From CAVYXK01 sp963708245 (GTDB lineage Bacteria > Pseudomonadota > Alphaproteobacteria > Acetobacterales > Acetobacteraceae), in the NCBI GenBank assembly GCA_963708245.1, contig OY970201.1, positions 2,666,001-2,730,000 on the forward strand: a DNA stretch of 64,000 bases, given 5' to 3'. The position numbers and the translations under genes are program-made. The notes beneath the pieces were generated by a model. It did no database searches and was not told the origin of the DNA. It saw only the letters and a program-made list of their open reading frames with translations. Shown here piece by piece: positions 8,112 through 16,457 of this stretch. Each line of letters opens with the position of its first letter. The first letter of the stretch is position 1.

Positions 8112-8953
8112 TCGCACCGGTCGGGTGCTGCGCGGGCGGCAAGCGGGCTTATTCGCGGCCTCAGCCCCTTGGCCGTCCGCACGCCGGGCCGCATATCCGC
8201 CTGCCATGGACGCGATTCGAGTTCGAGCGGCTGACCAAACGCTACGGCGACGTGCTCGCCGTGGATGCGATCGACTTCGCGGTGCCGGCCGGCGCGACGG
8301 TCGGGCTGCTCGGTGGCAACGGGGCGGGCAAGACAACGACCCTGGCTATGCTGCTCGGTCTCCTGATCCCGACCGCGGGCAGCATCCGGGTGCTCGGCCA
8401 CGATATGGCGCGCGACCGGTTCGCCGCGCTGGCCCGGATGAATTTCTCCTCGCCCTTTGTGTCCCTGCCGCACCGGCTAACCGTGGCGCAGAACCTGCGC
8501 GTCTATGGACACCTCTACGGCATCCGCCGGCTCGAGCAGCGAATCGCCGAGCTGGCCAACGAGCTGGAGCTGACCGATTTCCTGCATCGCGCCACCGGCA
8601 AGCTCTCGGCCGGGCAGAAGACGCGGGTGGCGTTGGCCAAGGCGCTGATCAACCGCCCCACCGTGCTGCTGCTGGACGAACCCACCGCCAGCCTCGACCC
8701 GGATACCGGCGACTGGGTGCGCACCTGGCTGGAGCGCTACCGAGCAGAGAGCGGCTGCACCATCCTGCTGGCCTCGCACAACATGGCGGAGGTAGAGCGG
8801 CTCTGCTCGCAGGTGCTGATGCTGAAGCGCGGCCGCATCGTGGATCGCGGCAGCCCCGCCGAGCTGCTCGATCGCTACGGTCGCGAGGACATGGAGGAGG
8901 TGTTCCTCGACATCGCCCGCAACCGTCGCGCCGTGGCGGAGGCGCCCGCATGA
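8108..8953 (+). CDS. ABC-2 type transporter ATP-binding protein
   Basis: The 281-aa ATPase has Walker A GGNGAGKTT, signature LSAGQKTRVALAKAL, Walker B VLLLDEPTASLD and the switch histidine in ASHNM. The recognisable domain starts only at FEFERLTKRYGDVLAVDAI, about 34 residues in. No other ATG, GTG or TTG with a good ribosome-binding site was seen in frame, so the true start is uncertain. It overlaps the permease gene by ATGA and forms an exporter with it, resembling NodI/DrrA-type ATPases. The substrate is unknown. Confidence 0.85.
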   Translation: MIAPVGCCAGGKRAYSRPQPLGRPHAGPHIRLPWTRFEFERLTKRYGDVLAVDAIDFAVPAGATVGLLGGNGAGKTTTLAMLLGLLIPTAGSIRVLGHDMARDRFAALARMNFSSPFVSLPHRLTVAQNLRVYGHLYGIRRLEQRIAELANELELTDFLHRATGKLSAGQKTRVALAKALINRPTVLLLDEPTASLDPDTGDWVRTWLERYRAESGCTILLASHNMAEVERLCSQVLMLKRGRIVDRGSPAELLDRYGREDMEEVFLDIARNRRAVAEAPA

Positions 8954-9756
8954 CCGGTTCACCGGCCCGGCGCGTCTGGGCGATGATGTATCGCCATCTC
9001 GCGCTGTATCGCGGCTCCTGGCCGCGGCTGCTGGAGCTGGCCTACTGGCCCGTGCTGCAGATGCTGATCTGGGGCTTCACGGCGAGTTTCATCGCTGCAC
9101 GGGTGGGCACCAGCCGGGCGGCGCTGGCCGGCGAGGCGTTATTGGGCGGCGTGCTGCTGTGGGAAGTGGCGCTGCGCAGCCAGATGGGCGTGGCGATCAG
9201 CTTCATGGAGGAGATGTGGTCCCGCAATCTCGGCCACCTGTTTGTCTCGCCGTTGCGGCCGTGGGAGCTGGTCGCCGCGCTGATCGGCATATCGGTCGTG
9301 CGAATGCTCATCGGCGTCGTACCGGCAATCGGGATCGCCTACCTGCTTTATGCGTACAATCTCTTCGCGCTCGGCCCAGTGCTGGTGCTGTTCTTTATCA
9401 ATCTGATGATCATGGGCTGGTGGGTGGCGCTGGGCGTGGTCAGCCTGATCCTGCGCCACGGCGCCGGCGCCGAGGCACTGGCATGGTCGGTGCTGTTCGC
9501 CATCACCCCGTTCGCTGCCGTGTTCTATCCGGTCGCCGTGCTGCCGCCGGCGATGCGGGCAGTCGCCTGGGTCGTCCCGGCCTCGCATGTGTTTGAAGGC
9601 ATGCGTGCAGTGCTGACGCAGCAAGTGGTGCGTTGGGACCACCTGGCTGCAGCGTTCGCATTGAACGCGATTTGGGTGGTACTCGCCGGGCTGCTGTTCG
9701 CAGGTCAGTTCCGCCAAGCCCGGCTGCGCGGTGCCCTGTTGAGCATCGGTGAATGA
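8950..9756 (+). CDS. ABC-2 type transporter permease
   Basis: The 268-aa integral membrane protein has about six hydrophobic segments, including ELAYWPVLQMLIWGF, VVRMLIGVVPAIGIAYLLY, VLFFINLMIMGWWVALGVV and WSVLFAITPFAAVFYPVAVL. The last of these is followed by the ABC-2 motif LPPAMRAVAWVVPASHVFEG. It is coupled to the ATPase by a 4-bp overlap and its stop overlaps the next start by 4 bp. Together the pair would form a two-component exporter of NodIJ/DrrAB architecture. Confidence 0.85.
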   Translation: MTGSPARRVWAMMYRHLALYRGSWPRLLELAYWPVLQMLIWGFTASFIAARVGTSRAALAGEALLGGVLLWEVALRSQMGVAISFMEEMWSRNLGHLFVSPLRPWELVAALIGISVVRMLIGVVPAIGIAYLLYAYNLFALGPVLVLFFINLMIMGWWVALGVVSLILRHGAGAEALAWSVLFAITPFAAVFYPVAVLPPAMRAVAWVVPASHVFEGMRAVLTQQVVRWDHLAAAFALNAIWVVLAGLLFAGQFRQARLRGALLSIGE

Positions 9757-10373
9757 GCCTCACCAGCTTCTGGCTGATCCGCCACGCCCTGGTCGATGAG
9801 AACGCACGCGCGATCCTGTATGGCACGCTCGACGTCGAACTGTGCCCGACCACGCTCCTGGAGCAGCAACCGATGTACGCCGCGTTGGCGCGCCGGCTGC
9901 CGCGCCCCGCCGTTTGGGTGGTGACGCCGCTCTCGCGCACCCGGCGCACCGCCGAAGCGATCTTCGCCGCCGGATACCCGCCGACTGAACTGGAGATCGA
10001 GCCCCGCCTGGCCGAGCAGCATCTCGGGGAATGGCAGGGGCTAGCCCATGCCGAGTTGCCGGCCCGGCTGACCCTGCCGAAGCACGCGTTCTGGCCACTC
10101 GGCGGCTGGGAGCGTCCGCCAGGCGGGGAGAGCATCGCCGACGTGATCCAGCGTGCCGGCGCCGCAATCGAGCGGCTCGCAAGCGCCCATGCGGGGGAGG
10201 ACGTGGTGGTCGTCAGCCATGGCGGAGCGATCCGCGCGGCCGTGGCGCATGCGCTGCAGATCGGGCCGGACAGCGCGCTGCACCTGGCTGTGCAGAACCT
10301 GTCGCTGACCCGGCTGGAGCGTCACCCCGACGGCTGGCGCGTGGTCTGCGTCAACGAGCTTCCCGGTTATTGA
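9753..10373 (+). CDS. Histidine phosphatase superfamily protein
   Basis: The 206-aa protein has the phosphohistidine motif as IRHALVDEN (Arg 10, His 11; Ala replaces the usual Gly), an arginine in TPLSRTRRTAEAI, EQHLGEWQG, and the second histidine in VVSHGGAIRAA. This is the CobC/GpmB-like branch. Substrate could be alpha-ribazole phosphate or another small phosphoester. There are no cobalamin genes nearby to decide. The start overlaps the permease stop. Confidence 0.82.
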   Translation: MSLTSFWLIRHALVDENARAILYGTLDVELCPTTLLEQQPMYAALARRLPRPAVWVVTPLSRTRRTAEAIFAAGYPPTELEIEPRLAEQHLGEWQGLAHAELPARLTLPKHAFWPLGGWERPPGGESIADVIQRAGAAIERLASAHAGEDVVVVSHGGAIRAAVAHALQIGPDSALHLAVQNLSLTRLERHPDGWRVVCVNELPGY

Positions 10374-10435
10374 CTCGCCGTAATTCGGCCGACTCCGAGC
10401 ACGCGTGCTAACGCGCGATTCGGAGGCCCACCGAC

Positions 10436-11308
10436 ATGAAATCCATCTTGATGGCTGCCGCGCTTGCGCTTGTCCCCGTGCTGGCTCGTGCCCAGACTCA
10501 GGCCGACCAGCAGGCGCTGGTCGATCGCTCGACCCTCGCGTTGCAGGATGCGATGCTGCGGAATACGTCAGGGCAGCCTCGGACGTCGTTGACCCACGCC
10601 CGCGCGGTGGTGGTCTGCCCGCAGATATTCAAGGCGGGCTTCTTCTTCGGCGGGGCCGGTGGCGACTGCGTGATGGTCGCGCGCGCCGGCAACGGCACGT
10701 GGTCCTATCCGGCATTCTATACGATCGGGAGTCTCAGCTTCGGTCTGCAGATCGGCGTGCAGGACAGCGAGATCATCATGATGGTGATGACCAATCGCGG
10801 ACTGAACGCGCTGCTGAACGCCAGCTTCAAGATCGGCGTCGGCGGATCGGTGGCGATCGCGGTGATTGGCGCCGGCGTGCAGGGTGACACGACAGCAGCA
10901 GTCGGCGCCGACATCGTGGCGTTCTCGATCGCCCGCGGTGCGTTTGCCGGCGTCTCGCTGGAGGGTTCGGGGCTGGATTCACTCACCGGCTGGGATCAGA
11001 TCTATTATGGGCAGCCGGTCGATGCGCGGCAGATCGTCATGGACATGCAGGGGCGCAATCCCGGCGCCGATCCGTTGCGCGAGTTGCTGACCCGCTACGG
11101 CACACCGGCGCCGGTGGCGACGGCCGCGTATGGCGCGGGGCCCGCCTACGCTGCACCCCCACCCGTCACTGCGCCGCCGGCGTATCCCCCGCCGGCGTAC
11201 CCCCCGGCTGCGGCATCGGCACCTCTGGCGACGCCCACGGGCGGGGCACCGATCAATCTGCAGCCCTCGGCGCCGATCCAGCAGCAGAGCCTGCCGCCGC
11301 CGAGGTAA
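10436..11308 (+). CDS. Secreted SYLF/Ysc84-domain protein with Pro-rich tail
   Basis: The 290-aa protein begins with a signal peptide (MKSILMAAALALVPVLARAQ). The central domain (RAVVVCPQIFKAGFFFGGAGG, WSYPAFYTIGSLSFGLQIG, EIIMMVMTNRGLNALL, GAGVQGDTTAAVGADIVAF) is the SYLF/Ysc84 fold, which binds lipids in eukaryotes and is of unknown role in bacteria. The last ~75 residues are Pro/Ala-rich low-complexity sequence (APPPVTAPPAYPPPAYPPAA). It lies 62 bp after the phosphatase gene and may be a separate unit. Confidence 0.8.
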   Translation: MKSILMAAALALVPVLARAQTQADQQALVDRSTLALQDAMLRNTSGQPRTSLTHARAVVVCPQIFKAGFFFGGAGGDCVMVARAGNGTWSYPAFYTIGSLSFGLQIGVQDSEIIMMVMTNRGLNALLNASFKIGVGGSVAIAVIGAGVQGDTTAAVGADIVAFSIARGAFAGVSLEGSGLDSLTGWDQIYYGQPVDARQIVMDMQGRNPGADPLRELLTRYGTPAPVATAAYGAGPAYAAPPPVTAPPAYPPPAYPPAAASAPLATPTGGAPINLQPSAPIQQQSLPPPR

Positions 11309-12031
11309 TACCAGCCACCCTTGTAGTTGACTCGCCATGTGCTCCGGTGGGGCGGAAAAGCGAAGCGCATTCCGCCGCCTTTCGCCGAGCAAGGGTCAAC
11401 ATCAAAGGCGCCTGGTATAACTCGAGGCGGGGCGCCCCCAACCGTCATGGCCGCCGAAGCTTGTTCCTGCGGAAGCAGGAATCCGGCCATCCACCCCTGT
11501 CTGTTGCCTGATGTCGGCAGGCCGCATCTCGAGCGAACGCCGACCTCTCCCGCTCCGCGGGCTTGGGCTGCGAAGCAGACCAAGGCCGGCCCCGGACTTG
11601 ATCCGGTGTCGCTGGGCGCAGCGCGGCGGGTGAGTGCAGGCGATTTCAGTCAGCTTCAACACGCACTGGCTAGAGGATAGCGGGTGCAGGCGGTCTCCCT
11701 CTGAGCGCGCTTTCCAATTTGCTGCAGCCGAGCAGCGGGAGTGATTTGCATGAGCCAACGGGCCCGAGCGGTGCGTCCGGAGCGGTCTTAACGATGGCCG
11801 CGCACAAAAGCCCGCACACAACCAAGCTCTAGGATCGCTCGGGCGACGAAATCACGCTCGATGAGGCCGAGCGGATTGCGATTTGAGGCGTCAATCGCCC
11901 TACCGCGCCGCACTATCGATAAAATCTGTTATCAAGAGTAAAACTCGGGGTAGGGGGCTGACCTATTCCTACGGATTCGGCTCGCCAGGCTAGCGGCGTA
12001 TGAGACGACGACTGAGAGATGGAGAGGGTCG
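11309..12031. other. Gene-poor 720-bp stretch with repeat debris
   Basis: No convincing gene is visible. The stretch 11440-11620 contains dispersed intergenic-repeat fragments of the same GC-rich, CCTCTCCCGC-containing style seen at 42.9, 46.5 and 48.7 kb. Open frames across it have the composition of repeat DNA. Around 11880-12000 base composition shifts towards A/T, marking entry into the foreign-looking segment that follows. Confidence 0.5.
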
Positions 12032-12856
12032 GTGCAGACTAAGCTCATTCAAGTTCAGAAGAGGATCGATGATCTCGAAGCCCTCGCAGACGAGGTTGCT
12101 GTCCTTGCGGCACGTATCAAAGACGGCGAGGAGGCGCAACCTGACTTATCCATCAACGGTCAGCGATGGTATCGGGGCGCGCGCGAAGTTTTGGTTCAAG
12201 CAAAATCTTCTGCCCTGGAAGAGTTTGATCAGTGCTACAACTCGACGGTCACCAGTCCGAGGAGAGGTATGCAAATAGGTGCACGGAATTTCACGGACAT
12301 CGAGCACTATATTGCGATCGGAACAGATAGCTCTTGGGTCAAACTCCGTTGGAGTGGAGATCAGCAACGGTCAAACAGAGAAAATTATCATGCGTTTTTC
12401 AGTAAACAATTCTTGAAGACGCGTGCACTATTGCGCTCCGTGATCGACGAGGTTTACTCACGGGAACTGCCGGTTGCCACTCAGCTAAGTTTTGAGCTTG
12501 TGGCGGATGAATTCTCCACCGCAGAGACGATCTTGCGAGAGGCGAAGGGTCAGGAGGTATTTCACAGAGTGAGCGGCGTGATCGCAAGGGTAGCTCTTGA
12601 ACGACATCTCTTCACCGTTGCCGATCAAAAAGGGATCGTGATCACCGTTAATCCGCCTCACAAGAAAAAACCCGAAGCACAGGACGCCATTATCTCTCTA
12701 AGAAAGGCGGGGGTTATAACAGCTATACAGCAATCACAACTGGAATCGCTTCTTAAGATTGGCAACAATTGCGCTCATCCGCAGGAGATCATCGAACCGG
12801 CGGACATCGAGAGGATGATTAAAGATGGAAAGCAGCTAGCTTCAGTAATCCTCTGA
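12032..12856 (+). CDS. Hypothetical protein with coiled-coil N-terminus and HEPN-like C-terminus
   Basis: The 274-aa protein starts at a GTG preceded by GGAGAGG. The first ~35 residues (QVQKRIDDLEALADEVAVL) are a heptad-like helix. The C-terminal third has VIARVALERHLF, then LRKAGVITAIQQSQLESLLKIG, NNCAHP and a final helix. That resembles DUF4145/HEPN-type helical domains in which the His follows an Asn. I cannot assign a function. The gene is less GC-rich than the chromosome around it and lies in the insertion hotspot, so horizontal acquisition is likely; a defence or abortive-infection role is only a guess. Confidence 0.65.
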   Translation: MQTKLIQVQKRIDDLEALADEVAVLAARIKDGEEAQPDLSINGQRWYRGAREVLVQAKSSALEEFDQCYNSTVTSPRRGMQIGARNFTDIEHYIAIGTDSSWVKLRWSGDQQRSNRENYHAFFSKQFLKTRALLRSVIDEVYSRELPVATQLSFELVADEFSTAETILREAKGQEVFHRVSGVIARVALERHLFTVADQKGIVITVNPPHKKKPEAQDAIISLRKAGVITAIQQSQLESLLKIGNNCAHPQEIIEPADIERMIKDGKQLASVIL

Positions 12857-13038
12857 CGGATTCAATATCTTGTGGTTCCGCGCCGTGGCCGTGAGCCTGA
12901 TGGGAGCGGCCTATATCTGAGAGAGGACATTATCATATATAGAAGCGGCCTGGGAAGCGACGCGCTTCGGTCACTGGCCCGGCCGGGGGCGGTCGGCCTA
13001 CCATCCGGGGCTGAGTTTAACTCGCACGGGGTGCAACG

Positions 13039-13524
13039 ATGATTCCCGTTCTGGCGCTTGTCGTCGCCATCCTGGCTGCATTCTTCGGCCCGCTGGTGAC
13101 GTGGACTATAGCGCGGCGGCAGATTGCGCTGACCGCGCGCGAGACGTGGATGCGGCAATTTCGTGAACAAGTGGCGGCGCTGCTTACGGCTTACGACAGG
13201 TTTGTAATTCATACCCAAAGCCACACCACGGGCGATCCGGAAAAAGAGAGGCGGCTTGTCGAGGTCACGGATGCACAAAGGCTTCCGTATCACGCGTTAC
13301 GATTATTTATAGCCGAGAGAGCTCCGGAATATGACGATTTTAGAAATGCCCTGGACCAGCTTTTAACTGCGCCAGCAGACATAATAGAGGTGCGCAAAGC
13401 AACCCTTGTGATGGCGGCTGAGATGATATTGCAGAAGGAACGCGCCGCGATCACCGATGCACCAGCAATTTGGCGCGAGCTGTGCAACAGCCTCGGGCTG
13501 CGATCCGGAGCCAAGTGTAGATGA
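13039..13524 (+). CDS. Hypothetical membrane-anchored protein (161 aa)
   Basis: One N-terminal transmembrane segment (PVLALVVAILAAFFGPLVTW) is followed by a charged helix (REQVAALLTAYDRF) and a ~120-residue cytoplasmic helical domain rich in Ala, Glu and Arg. The layout is that of small phage/plasmid-type inner-membrane proteins of unknown role. I do not recognise a family. It is AT-richer than the flanking core genes, like the gene before it, and lies about 130 bp before an IS-interrupted gene. Confidence 0.6.
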   Translation: MIPVLALVVAILAAFFGPLVTWTIARRQIALTARETWMRQFREQVAALLTAYDRFVIHTQSHTTGDPEKERRLVEVTDAQRLPYHALRLFIAERAPEYDDFRNALDQLLTAPADIIEVRKATLVMAAEMILQKERAAITDAPAIWRELCNSLGLRSGAKCR

Positions 13525-13729
13525 CCAACAAGGTTATGGACTCCGTTGAATTATGCACCAGCGGGGGCTGGACTGCTACCAGGTCGGCGCTGGCCTGTTC
13601 GCACCTGACGCAAAACAGGCTACCGTTGAGGAAACCGAAGCGAGTTTCACATGGCGATTGACACCTCCTCTTGGGAAGGACCGCAGCTTCGCCCGCTCTC
13701 GCCGCCCCCTGAGGATTTCAATGATCTGA

Positions 13730-14695
13730 GTGTCCGTCCGGGAACAAATTGAGTTTTTAGAATCGCTTAGCGGGTCACCCTTGAAGCCATTGAATCGCCT
13801 GTGATTCTCTCTCCCCCGAGCATCGATTCGGGGGACTGGATGTGGACCAAGGAGAACCGGACGCGGTACGACCGCACCCGACTGCGCTATGAGAGCGATC
13901 TGACTGATGCCGAATGGGCCGAGGTGGAACCATTGATCCCCCCGGCCAAGCCGGGCGGCAACAAGCGGAGCGTTGATATCCGCCAGGTGGTGAACGGCGT
14001 GATGTATGTGCTGAGCACCGGCTGCCAATGGCGGGCGATCCCCAAGGACCTGCCGCCGCGGAGCACAGTGCACGACTATCTGGAACGATGGACCTGGGAC
14101 GGCACGCTGGAGCGACTGCATCACGCATTGTATGTGAAATGTCGTGAGCAGGCCTCGCGAGAGGCCAGCCCGACCGCCGCGGTGATTGATGCGCAGAGCG
14201 TGAAGAGCGCCGAAAAAGGGGGGCCTCGATCGATCCGCATGGGTATGATGCGGGGAAGAAGATCAAGGGCAAGAAGCGGCACGTCCTGGTCGATACCCAG
14301 GGTTTGCTGCTACAGGCCATCGTGACGGCGGCGGACATCCAGGATCGCGATGGCGGCGCCATGCTGCTGGCGACGCTGTTCGGGATGTTTCCGTTCCTGC
14401 TGAAGCTTTATGCCGATGGCGGCTATCAGGGGCGGCGATTCCAGGAGGCGTTGAAGCGTGTCGTGTCGCAGGCCGAGGTGGAGATCGTCAAACGATCTGA
14501 CCAGGCCAAGGGCTTTGTCGTGCTACCAAAGCGATGGGTGGTCGAACGCACGTTGGCGTGGCTCAACCGATGTCGTCGACTGGGTAAGGATTGGGAAAAT
14601 CTCAATGTGAAGGCGCGTGCCTTTCTGTTGCTCGCTTCCATCCGTCTCATGGTCAGACGGCTATGCAGGAACTAGCAATGTTCCCGGACAGACTC
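13730..14695 (+). mobile_element. IS5-family insertion sequence (copy 1, complete)
   Basis: The 966-bp element has imperfect terminal inverted repeats: GTGTCCGTCCGGGAACA at the left and the complement of GAGTCTGTCCGGGAACA at the right. It is flanked by TGA (13727-13729 and 14696-14698) within CTGAG, consistent with a 3-bp TNA duplication. It encodes one transposase in two overlapping frames. A second copy lies in inverted orientation at 63078, flanked on its visible side by the same CTGAG. Confidence 0.85.
13840..14675 (+). CDS. IS5-family DDE transposase made by -1 frameshifting
   Basis: The first frame (ATG 13840; a GTG at 13801 also exists) encodes an N-terminal domain of the IS5 type (YESDLTDAEWAEVEPLIPP, STGCQWRAIPKDLPP, WTWDGTLERLHHAL). 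It then reaches the first catalytic Asp in VIDAQSVKSAEKGG and stops at 14325. The second frame carries VDTQG, the second Asp in LYADGGYQG and the Glu in WVVERTLAWLNRCRRL, ending at 14675. The frames meet at an A5G6 run (14213-14223), a plausible -1 slippage site giving the fused enzyme. The same arrangement is preserved in the second copy, so it is the native organisation and not damage. Confidence 0.82.
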
Positions 14696-15638
14696 TGAGC
14701 GTGGAAGAACAAGTCGAGCTTATCAAGGACTGGTTCTTCGAAAATTTCGAGGACCCAGTGCACAACACGCCGCACGACAGCGCGGAGGGTGGCTATATCT
14801 ATATTTGGGGTGGCCCCTATGAAGCCGATGACGTGATCTCGAACGTGTTCGCAGATGTTGCATCCGACGAAGTCATCCAAGCCGCTGTTGAGGCTCTGGA
14901 AGACGAAAGCTCTGTATGGGCACCGAGCCATAGTCGCGTTCTACCACCCGAGGAGGACGAAGGGGATGAGCGCTACCAGGAGGGCCTCGATGCCGCAGCG
15001 CTGCATGCGCAAATGCTGGAACGCATCGATGAGCTGGAACGGGCGCTTGAGAGTGTCCGACCGCCCGGTATAGGACACAACCGTCCGCCGGAGCCTCTGG
15101 AAGACCAGCCGCTTACCGCTGACGACTATCAGGCGATCATCGACGCGATTTCCGTCGTCAGGTCGCAACCGATTGAGCCATCCGCAATGCCGCTTGAAGC
15201 TGTTGAGGCGGCGTCTGCGCTGCGCAAGGTCGGGACGAAGATTTCTGGTTACCTCGATGCTTTCACGATCGAGATGATGAAGGCTGCGGGGGCAGAAACC
15301 GGCAAATGGATGGTCCGTCTGCCGGCTTGGGGGCTTTTGGCCAAAGCATTGGCCGGCGCGAGCGGTGCTGTCATGACATGGATTCACGCTTTGCATCTGC
15401 ATTTCTAGCGACGGCTCCCGTCGCGCGTGTGATAAACGCTCTTCATTATCACGTGCTAATTCGGGCCCTTTGAGCCATGGGGTATTGGACGCCTGGTCGG
15501 GCACGTTACACTTGGTTACAAAAATCAACCGGCCGTGCGTTGCCCCGCTCACGGATATGTTATCCACTCGACAGTCGCCCCTCGTCTCGCGAGGCGGTGC
15601 CGAAAGCCTCCCGGAGAACGATAACGGAGGACCTAGAG

Positions 15639-16280
15639 ATGCGCGCGATCAGCAGCCTCGTTGCAGCAACCGTTCTGGGCGTGACTATAGGTGTCATGAC
15701 GGCGCCGAGGGCGCAGGCCGCCTATATCGTGACGCTCGAGCAAGTGGGGAGCAACGTTGTCGCGACCGGCAGCGGAACAATCGACCTGAGCGGCCTGAGT
15801 TATGTTGAAACCAGCGCCCAAGTGGTCGAAATAGTCCCGACCATCGCGTTTATCAATACCGGGCCGACCGTCCCCGGTGAACCGTCGCAGCCGGATGGGT
15901 TACAAGACTTTTACACCGGGTTCACCCCTGGACCAGAGAGTTTCGGGCCTGGGTTCGCGACGCCTTTCAGTAGCAGCAGCGGAGACCTCGTCGGCATCGA
16001 GGGCAACTCGGCGCCGACGTACGATCAACTTCTGGTGCCTGCGGGCTACGTATCCGGCAGCGCCCTGTCGAGCAGCGCGACTTGGGACGACGCGACGTTC
16101 GCGACCCTTGGCGTGACGCCCGGCACCTACGTATGGACATGGGGGGACGGGGACAGCTTCAGGCTGAATATTGGAACCGCTGCGGTGCCGGAACCACCCA
16201 GCCTGCTGTTGCTCGCACTGCCGCTGGGTCTCGTGGCGCTGCTCGCCACCCGACGCGGCCGGGCCAGGCACAACGCCTGA
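15639..16280 (+). CDS. Secreted PEP-CTERM sorting-domain protein
   Basis: The 213-aa protein begins at an ATG with GGAGG 8 nt upstream. An N-terminal signal peptide (VAATVLGVTIGVMTAPRAQA) leads into a Gly/Ser/Thr-rich beta domain (VTLEQVGSNVVATGSGTIDL, WTWGDGDSFRLNIGTAAVPE). The C-terminus is a PEP-CTERM signal: VPEPPS, a hydrophobic helix, then RRGRARHNA. PEP-CTERM proteins are processed by an exosortase and associated with exopolysaccharide or the cell surface. No exosortase gene is in the window. Confidence 0.85.
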   Translation: MRAISSLVAATVLGVTIGVMTAPRAQAAYIVTLEQVGSNVVATGSGTIDLSGLSYVETSAQVVEIVPTIAFINTGPTVPGEPSQPDGLQDFYTGFTPGPESFGPGFATPFSSSSGDLVGIEGNSAPTYDQLLVPAGYVSGSALSSSATWDDATFATLGVTPGTYVWTWGDGDSFRLNIGTAAVPEPPSLLLLALPLGLVALLATRRGRARHNA

Positions 16281-16457
16281 GTGCGTGGGTTCAGGCCGGC
16301 CGGGTCGCAACGCGCCGATCCCTGCGGCCCCCACAGTGCAATTGCGGAGTGTCCCCGGAAAGGCGTCTTCGCGTGGTTACGCACGGGAACTGCTGATCCG
16401 GAATTACTAGCGCCGACCACCACCAAGCAGGCCGCCCTCTATGTGAGGGTTCCTTAA

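Larger units (their letters stand above)
13651..15408 (+). pseudogene. Hypothetical gene interrupted by the IS5-family copy
   Basis: Removing the insertion (13730-14695) and one copy of the TGA duplication joins 13651-13729 to 14699-15408 in one 262-codon frame. Across the junction it reads PPPEDFNDLSVEEQVELIKD. The intact protein would start MAIDTSSWEGPQLRPL. It would carry an acidic domain (DWFFENFEDPVHNTPHD, YIYIWGGPYEADDVI), a coiled coil (LHAQMLERIDELERALESV), the motif GIGHNRPPEPLEDQPLT and a hydrophobic C-terminus. GIGHNRPP-type motifs occur in many alphaproteobacterial hypotheticals. Function is unknown, and this copy is broken after 26 codons. Confidence 0.8.

Noticed and set aside
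8125..9756. A 543-codon frame fusing the ABC ATPase region and the permease
   Set aside because: Its first part is the ATPase gene read out of frame; only the permease from 8950 is genuine.
11327..11821. Several open frames after the SYLF gene
   Set aside because: They run through dispersed repeat DNA on both strands and have no initiation signals.
15429..15452. GTGATAA/TTATCAC dyad between the interrupted gene and the PEP-CTERM gene
   Set aside because: Only 7-bp AT-rich arms with a 10-nt spacer and nearly 190 bp from the next start; insufficient to call an operator or terminator.
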